Positions 34,156 to 37,563 of a stretch of 37,563 nt of DNA are shown here, piece by piece (within the stretch, counting starts at the first letter, position 1; each line of letters opens with the position of its first letter). Position numbers and translations under genes: made by a program. The notes beneath the pieces were generated by a model. The model worked only from the letters and a program-made list of their open reading frames with translations. It was not told the origin of the DNA and made no database searches. Location of the stretch: contig NZ_UPHQ01000073.1 of NCBI RefSeq assembly GCF_900566055.1, positions 1 to 37,563 of the forward strand, given 5' to 3'. The stretch is from Mycobacterium innocens. GTDB taxonomy: Bacteria > Actinomycetota > Actinomycetes > Mycobacteriales > Mycobacteriaceae.

Positions 34156-35358
34156 ATGTCTCCCAAGGTTCCTAACAAGGTTTTTGTCATCGGCGTTGGC
34201 ATGACCAAGTTCGAAAAGCCCGGCCGCCGCGAAGGCTGGGACTATCCCGACATGGCGCGGGAATCGGGCACCAACGCGCTGCGCGATGCCGGCGTCGACT
34301 ACAACGACGTCGAGCAGGGCTACGTCGGTTACGTCGCCGGCGATTCGACGTCCGGGCAGCGAGCGCTCTACGAGCTGGGCATGACCGGGATTCCGATCGT
34401 CAACGTCAACAACAACTGCTCAACCGGCTCGACGGCCCTGTTCCTGGCGGCGCAGGCGATCCGCGGCGGGATCGCCGACTGCACAATCGCGCTCGGCTTC
34501 GAAAAGATGCAACCCGGCTCGCTCAGCGGTGGCGCGCAAGACCGCGAATCCCCGATGGCCAGACACGTCAAGGCGCTGGCCGCGATCGACGAGTTCGCGA
34601 TGCCCGTCGCGCCGTGGATGTTCGGGGCGGCCGGCCGCGAGCACATGAGGCAGTACGGCACCACGGCCGAGCATTTCGCCAAGATCGGCTACAAGAATCA
34701 CAAGCATTCGGTGAACAACCCGTATGCGCAGTTCCAGGAGTCTTACACGCTCGACGACATCCTGGCGTCGCGGATGATCTCCGACCCGCTCACCAAGCTG
34801 CAGTGCTCGCCGACCTCCGATGGTTCGGCCGCAGCGATCCTGGCCTCGGAGTCGTTCGTCGACAGCCACGGACTGGCCGGCCAGGCCGTGGAGATCGTCG
34901 GTCAGGCCATGACGACCGACTTCGCCTCGACCTTCGACGGCAGCGCCAAGAACCTCATCGGCTACGACATGAATGTCCAAGCGGCACAGCGCGTTTACCA
35001 ACAATCGGGACTCGGGCCCGAGGACTTCCAGGTGATCGAGCTACACGACTGCTTCTCGGCCAACGAACTCTTGCTGTACGAGGCGCTGGGCCTGTGCGGC
35101 CCGGGCGAGGCGCCCAAGCTGATCGACAACGGCGACACCACCTATGGCGGACGCTGGGTGGTCAACCCGTCCGGCGGCCTGATCTCCAAGGGCCATCCGC
35201 TGGGCGCGACCGGATTAGCTCAGTGCTCCGAACTGACCTGGCAGCTGCGCGGCACCGCAGACAAGCGGCAGGTCGACAATGTGACCGCGGCGCTGCAACA
35301 CAACATCGGGCTGGGCGGCGCCGCCGTCGTCACCGCCTACCAGCGCGCCGAGCGTTGA
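34156..35358 (+). CDS. ltp1: lipid-transfer protein/thiolase-like protein Ltp1
   Basis: A 400-aa thiolase-fold protein of the SCP-x/nonspecific lipid-transfer group, thought to act on sterol or fatty acyl-CoA. The active-site Cys is probably C88 in [14 protein letters not shown], and the C-terminal His is H347 in [19 protein letters not shown]-like [17 protein letters not shown] is also characteristic of the SCP-x thiolase-like proteins. ATG 34156 follows AGAAGGGG. fadE21 begins 12 bases after the stop, which suggests a lipid-oxidation operon; the exact substrate is unknown. Confidence 0.93.
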   Translation: MSPKVPNKVFVIGVGMTKFEKPGRREGWDYPDMARESGTNALRDAGVDYNDVEQGYVGYVAGDSTSGQRALYELGMTGIPIVNVNNNCSTGSTALFLAAQAIRGGIADCTIALGFEKMQPGSLSGGAQDRESPMARHVKALAAIDEFAMPVAPWMFGAAGREHMRQYGTTAEHFAKIGYKNHKHSVNNPYAQFQESYTLDDILASRMISDPLTKLQCSPTSDGSAAAILASESFVDSHGLAGQAVEIVGQAMTTDFASTFDGSAKNLIGYDMNVQAAQRVYQQSGLGPEDFQVIELHDCFSANELLLYEALGLCGPGEAPKLIDNGDTTYGGRWVVNPSGGLISKGHPLGATGLAQCSELTWQLRGTADKRQVDNVTAALQHNIGLGGAAVVTAYQRAER

Positions 35359-35370
35359 AACGGGCGCGCC

Positions 35371-36615
35371 GTGATCGAGTGGTCGCAGACCGATCTGATG
35401 ATGCGCGACGCGGTTCGCCAATTCATCGACAAAGAGATCCGTCCGAAATTGGACGAACTGGAAACCGGTGCGCTGTCGCCATATCCGATCGTGCGCAAGC
35501 TGTTCAACCAGTTCGGCCTCGACGTGCTGGCCGCTGAATCGGTCAAGTCGATGCTGGACCGGGAACGGGCTGAGCAGCATGCGGATGGTGAAAGCGCCAG
35601 CGGTTCAGGACGTTTCGGTGCTCAGGCATCGATGGCCGCGGTCATGGTGTCCGAACTCGCCGGGGTGAGCATCGGATTGATCAGCACGGTCGCGGTCAGC
35701 ATCGGGCTGGGCGCGGCGACCATCATGAGCCACGGCACGCTGGCCCAGAAGGAGCGCTGGCTGCCCGAGTTGATGACGCTGGAAAAGATTGCGGCGTGGG
35801 CAATCACCGAGCCGGACTCGGGCTCGGATGCGTTCGGCGGCATGAAAACCCACGTCAAACGCGACGGTGCGGACTACATTCTCAACGGGCAGAAGACATT
35901 CATCACCAATGGTCCAGACGCGGACGTGCTGGTGGTCTACGCGAAACTGGACGACGGCACCGCTGGCGGCTCCGATTCGGACCGGCGCAATCGGCCCGTC
36001 CTCACTTTCGTTTTGGATGCCGGAATGCCGGGCCTGACGCAGGGCAAGCCGTTCAAGAAGATGGGCATGATGTCGTCGCCGACCGGCGAACTTTTCTTCG
36101 ACAACGTGCGACTGACTCCGGACCGTCTGCTGGGGGAGAAGGAACAGCACACCGACGGCGACGGGCGCGACAGCGCCCGGGCCAATTTCGCCGCGGAACG
36201 CCTCGGGGTTGCGCTGATGGCGCTGGGGATCATCAACGAATGTCACCGGCTGTGTGTGGCGTACGCGAAGACCCGCACCCTCTGGGGCAAGAACATCGGG
36301 CAGTTCCAGCTGATCCAGCTCAAGCTTGCCAAGATGGAAATTGCTCGAATCAACGTGCAGAACATGGTGTTTCAGATTCTGGAACGGCTCAAGGCCGAAA
36401 AGCTCCCGTCGCTGGCCGAGGCGTCGGCGATCAAGCTCTATTCTTCGGAGGCCGCCACCGATGTCGCGATGGAAGCCGTGCAGTTGTTCGGCGGCAACGG
36501 CTATATGGCCGAGTATCGGGTGGAACAGCTTGCCCGCGACGCGAAGTCACTGATGATCTACGCCGGCAGCAACGAGGTTCAGGTGACTCATATCGCCAAG
36601 GGCCTGCTGGCCTGA
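35371..36615 (+). CDS. fadE21: acyl-CoA dehydrogenase FadE21
   Basis: A 414-aa flavin-dependent acyl-CoA dehydrogenase for the first step of acyl-CoA oxidation. The FAD/substrate region reads AWAITEPDSGSDAFGGMKT and NGQKTFITNGPDADVLVVYA. The C-terminal helical part contains RTLWGKNIGQFQLIQLKLA, QLFGGNGYMAEYRVEQLARDAK and the likely catalytic-base region YAGSNEVQVTHIAKGLL. The start is GTG 35371, just after ltp1. Pairing with ltp1 matches M. tuberculosis Rv2789c-Rv2790c. The gene converges with sirR, with a 35-base gap and no clear terminator. Confidence 0.94.
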   Translation: MIEWSQTDLMMRDAVRQFIDKEIRPKLDELETGALSPYPIVRKLFNQFGLDVLAAESVKSMLDRERAEQHADGESASGSGRFGAQASMAAVMVSELAGVSIGLISTVAVSIGLGAATIMSHGTLAQKERWLPELMTLEKIAAWAITEPDSGSDAFGGMKTHVKRDGADYILNGQKTFITNGPDADVLVVYAKLDDGTAGGSDSDRRNRPVLTFVLDAGMPGLTQGKPFKKMGMMSSPTGELFFDNVRLTPDRLLGEKEQHTDGDGRDSARANFAAERLGVALMALGIINECHRLCVAYAKTRTLWGKNIGQFQLIQLKLAKMEIARINVQNMVFQILERLKAEKLPSLAEASAIKLYSSEAATDVAMEAVQLFGGNGYMAEYRVEQLARDAKSLMIYAGSNEVQVTHIAKGLLA

Positions 36616-36650
36616 GCCGCAGGGCCTGTCGCGCCGCACCCGCGATCGCG

Positions 36651-37367
36651 TTAGGCCACCACCCAGATCGCTCGTGCCGCCGGGCTGCCCAAGTCGACAG
36701 GCGTCGGTGCGCCGTCGCCCGACTCGATCGCCACCGAGATCATGCCGGCGAATTCGCGCCGCGTTACCACCCGCAGCCGGGAGTCCAGGTTGATTCCGAC
36801 GCTGTCGAAGTACCGCAGCATTTCTGGGTCGGCATCGGAAATGCGGGCCACCGTGCCGGTGTCGCCGTCGCGACACTCCCACAATTGCCGGGCCGGCGGC
36901 GTGGGCACTTGCCCGTCGGAGGCCGGAATCGGGTCGCCGTGCGGATCGCGCTGCGGAAAGCCCAGCTTGGCGTCGATCCGGGCCACCAGCCGATCAGATA
37001 CGGCGTGTTCGAGCACCTCGGCCTCGTCGTGCACTTCGTCCCAGCCGTAGCCAAGTTCATTGACCAGGAACGTTTCCAGAAGCCGGTGTCGGCGCACCAT
37101 CGCCAGCGCCGCGCGGCGGCCGGCTTCGGTCAACGTCACCGCGCCGTACTTTTCGTGGTCGACCAGACCCTGCTCAGCGAGTCTGCGGATCGACTCCGAG
37201 GCGGTGCTGGCCGAGACCCCGATCTTCTCGGCCAGCATCTTGGTGCTGACCTTTTCCAACGACCACTCCTGGGCCTTCCAAATCACCTTCAGGTAGTCCT
37301 GGGCAACCGCGGTAAGACCGCCAGGCTCTTCGTCAGCCGTTGCGAGTGAGTGATCTTTAGTGGTCAC
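36651..37367 (-). CDS. sirR: DtxR/MntR-family metal-dependent regulator SirR
   Basis: A 238-aa DNA-binding regulator that probably senses Mn or Fe. A winged helix-turn-helix is visible (STKMLAEKIGVSASTASESI, then RRLAEQGLVDHEKYGAVTLT). The metal-binding dimerisation segment has RRHRLLETFLVNELGYGWDEVHDEAEVLEH. The C-terminus is a FeoA/SH3-like domain. The only workable start is GTG 37367, whose bases overlap the TnpB stop (GTGA). Its first nine or so residues (TTKDHSLAT) differ from the short start I recall for M. tuberculosis SirR, so they may come from the neighbouring insertion element. Confidence 0.93.
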   Translation of the reverse strand: MTTKDHSLATADEEPGGLTAVAQDYLKVIWKAQEWSLEKVSTKMLAEKIGVSASTASESIRRLAEQGLVDHEKYGAVTLTEAGRRAALAMVRRHRLLETFLVNELGYGWDEVHDEAEVLEHAVSDRLVARIDAKLGFPQRDPHGDPIPASDGQVPTPPARQLWECRDGDTGTVARISDADPEMLRYFDSVGINLDSRLRVVTRREFAGMISVAIESGDGAPTPVDLGSPAARAIWVVA

Positions 37368-37480
37368 GCGACTCGCACCCCATTTCGGGGTTGTTCGGCA
37401 GCCTTGCGGCTGCGTCCCTTCCGCGCTTCACAGCCGCCGGCCGGGCCAGGCCCGGTCTTACGGTCGGCTCCACGCTTGAC
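37364..37480 (-). ncRNA. candidate omega RNA region at the 3' end of tnpB
   Basis: TnpB elements encode their guide RNA across the 3' end of tnpB. Here several hairpins cluster: GCAGCC/GGCTGC with TTGC loop (37398-37413), CCGGG/CCCGG around CCAGG (37441-37455), and CCCC/GGGG near 37378-37390. The guide would then be drawn from sequence at the sirR start. The boundaries are guesses. Confidence 0.3.
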
Positions 37481-37561
37481 GGCGGCCCCAACTGGGCCGA
37501 CGACGCTAATGGTGTCCTCGTAGCGTGCGAGGTTGATCGCGGCGTTGTCATCACGTTGGTG
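37364..37561 (-). CDS. tnpB: TnpB (IS200/IS605-IS607 type) C-terminal part, cut by the window edge
   Basis: The frame entering from base 37561 reads RDDNAAINLARYEDT, the last RuvC-like motif (RDxNAAxNL) of TnpB transposon nucleases, ancestors of Cas12. A basic Gly/Arg/Lys-rich tail then runs to the stop at 37364. It resembles the TnpB of mycobacterial IS607-like elements such as IS1602. The other frame through this stretch, on the same strand, is a shadow. The stop overlaps the GTG of sirR. The rest of the gene and any resolvase lie outside the window. Confidence 0.8.
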   Translation of the reverse strand, partial: HQRDDNAAINLARYEDTISVVGPVGAAVKRGADRKTGPGPAGGCEARKGRSRKAAEQPRNGVRVA

Positions 37562-37563
37562 TG

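Noticed and set aside
35796..37349. + strand open frame of 517 codons across fadE21 and sirR
   Set aside because: It is an out-of-frame shadow of fadE21 running antisense through sirR; no motif and no credible start.
37357..37554. 65-codon minus-strand frame at the right edge
   Set aside because: It is a different frame from the one carrying RDDNAAINLARY, which is the TnpB C-terminus; the frame with the motif is the real one.

Overview
The window reads as chromosome of a slow-growing Mycobacterium close to, but not identical with, the M. tuberculosis complex. Gene order follows the M. tuberculosis Rv2840c to Rv2788 stretch almost gene for gene (ylxR, infB, rbfA, nrnA/cnpB, dinF, ugpAEBC, echA16, Rv2828A, Rv2828c, then Rv2800, Rv2799, Rv2798c, Rv2797c, lppV, pptH, pptT, truB, ltp1, fadE21, sirR). 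The proteins are visibly diverged, however: IF2 is 946 aa with a longer Pro/Gly-rich linker, lppV is duplicated, and two PPE genes sit where M. tuberculosis has vapBC22. Sequence is GC-rich, GTG starts are frequent, and several promoters look leaderless. Orthology statements come from remembered family and gene-order knowledge; no search was run.

Left block (1-10716, + strand except the edge). The edge holds the N-terminus of an IS110-family transposase on the minus strand, placed where nusA is normally found. It is followed by the translation/ribosome cluster ylxR-infB-rbfA-nrnA-dinF, with a MIRU-like repeat between infB and rbfA, and then the ugpAEBC importer for glycerophosphodiesters with its own leaderless-type promoter. 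Middle block (10717-15717): a 515-bp gap, echA16 on the minus strand, a regulatory region with a tandem repeat, a 20-bp palindrome and a Crp-type site, two PPE genes, and the small pair DUF2277/DUF1802.

The centrepiece (15718-25753) is a complete type I-G (formerly I-U) CRISPR-Cas locus. Its order is cas3 (helicase then HD), csx17 (cas8g), csb1 (cas7g), csb2 (cas5-cas6-like), a cas4-cas1 fusion and cas2, all overlapping or nearly so. A ~170-bp leader and an array of 14 good 36-bp repeats, one degenerate terminal repeat and 14 spacers follow. The island is bracketed by a 118-bp direct repeat (15600-15717 and 25754-25871, 115/118 identical). This repeat carries the 3' ends of two convergent genes, the DUF1802 gene and a CocE-type hydrolase, so both stayed intact on either side of the island. 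In M. tuberculosis the type III-A CRISPR locus lies between the same two genes, which suggests a site where whole CRISPR systems have been exchanged.

Right block (25794-37563): a hydrolase and a DUF3558 membrane protein on the minus strand, then a long + strand run. This consists of a WXG100-like protein, its large partner (frameshifted here into two pieces), tandem lppV lipoproteins, the opposing pair pptH/pptT that removes and adds phosphopantetheine, truB, ltp1 and fadE21. sirR (DtxR-like) is on the minus strand, and the 3' end of a TnpB gene at the right edge has a stop codon overlapping the sirR start.
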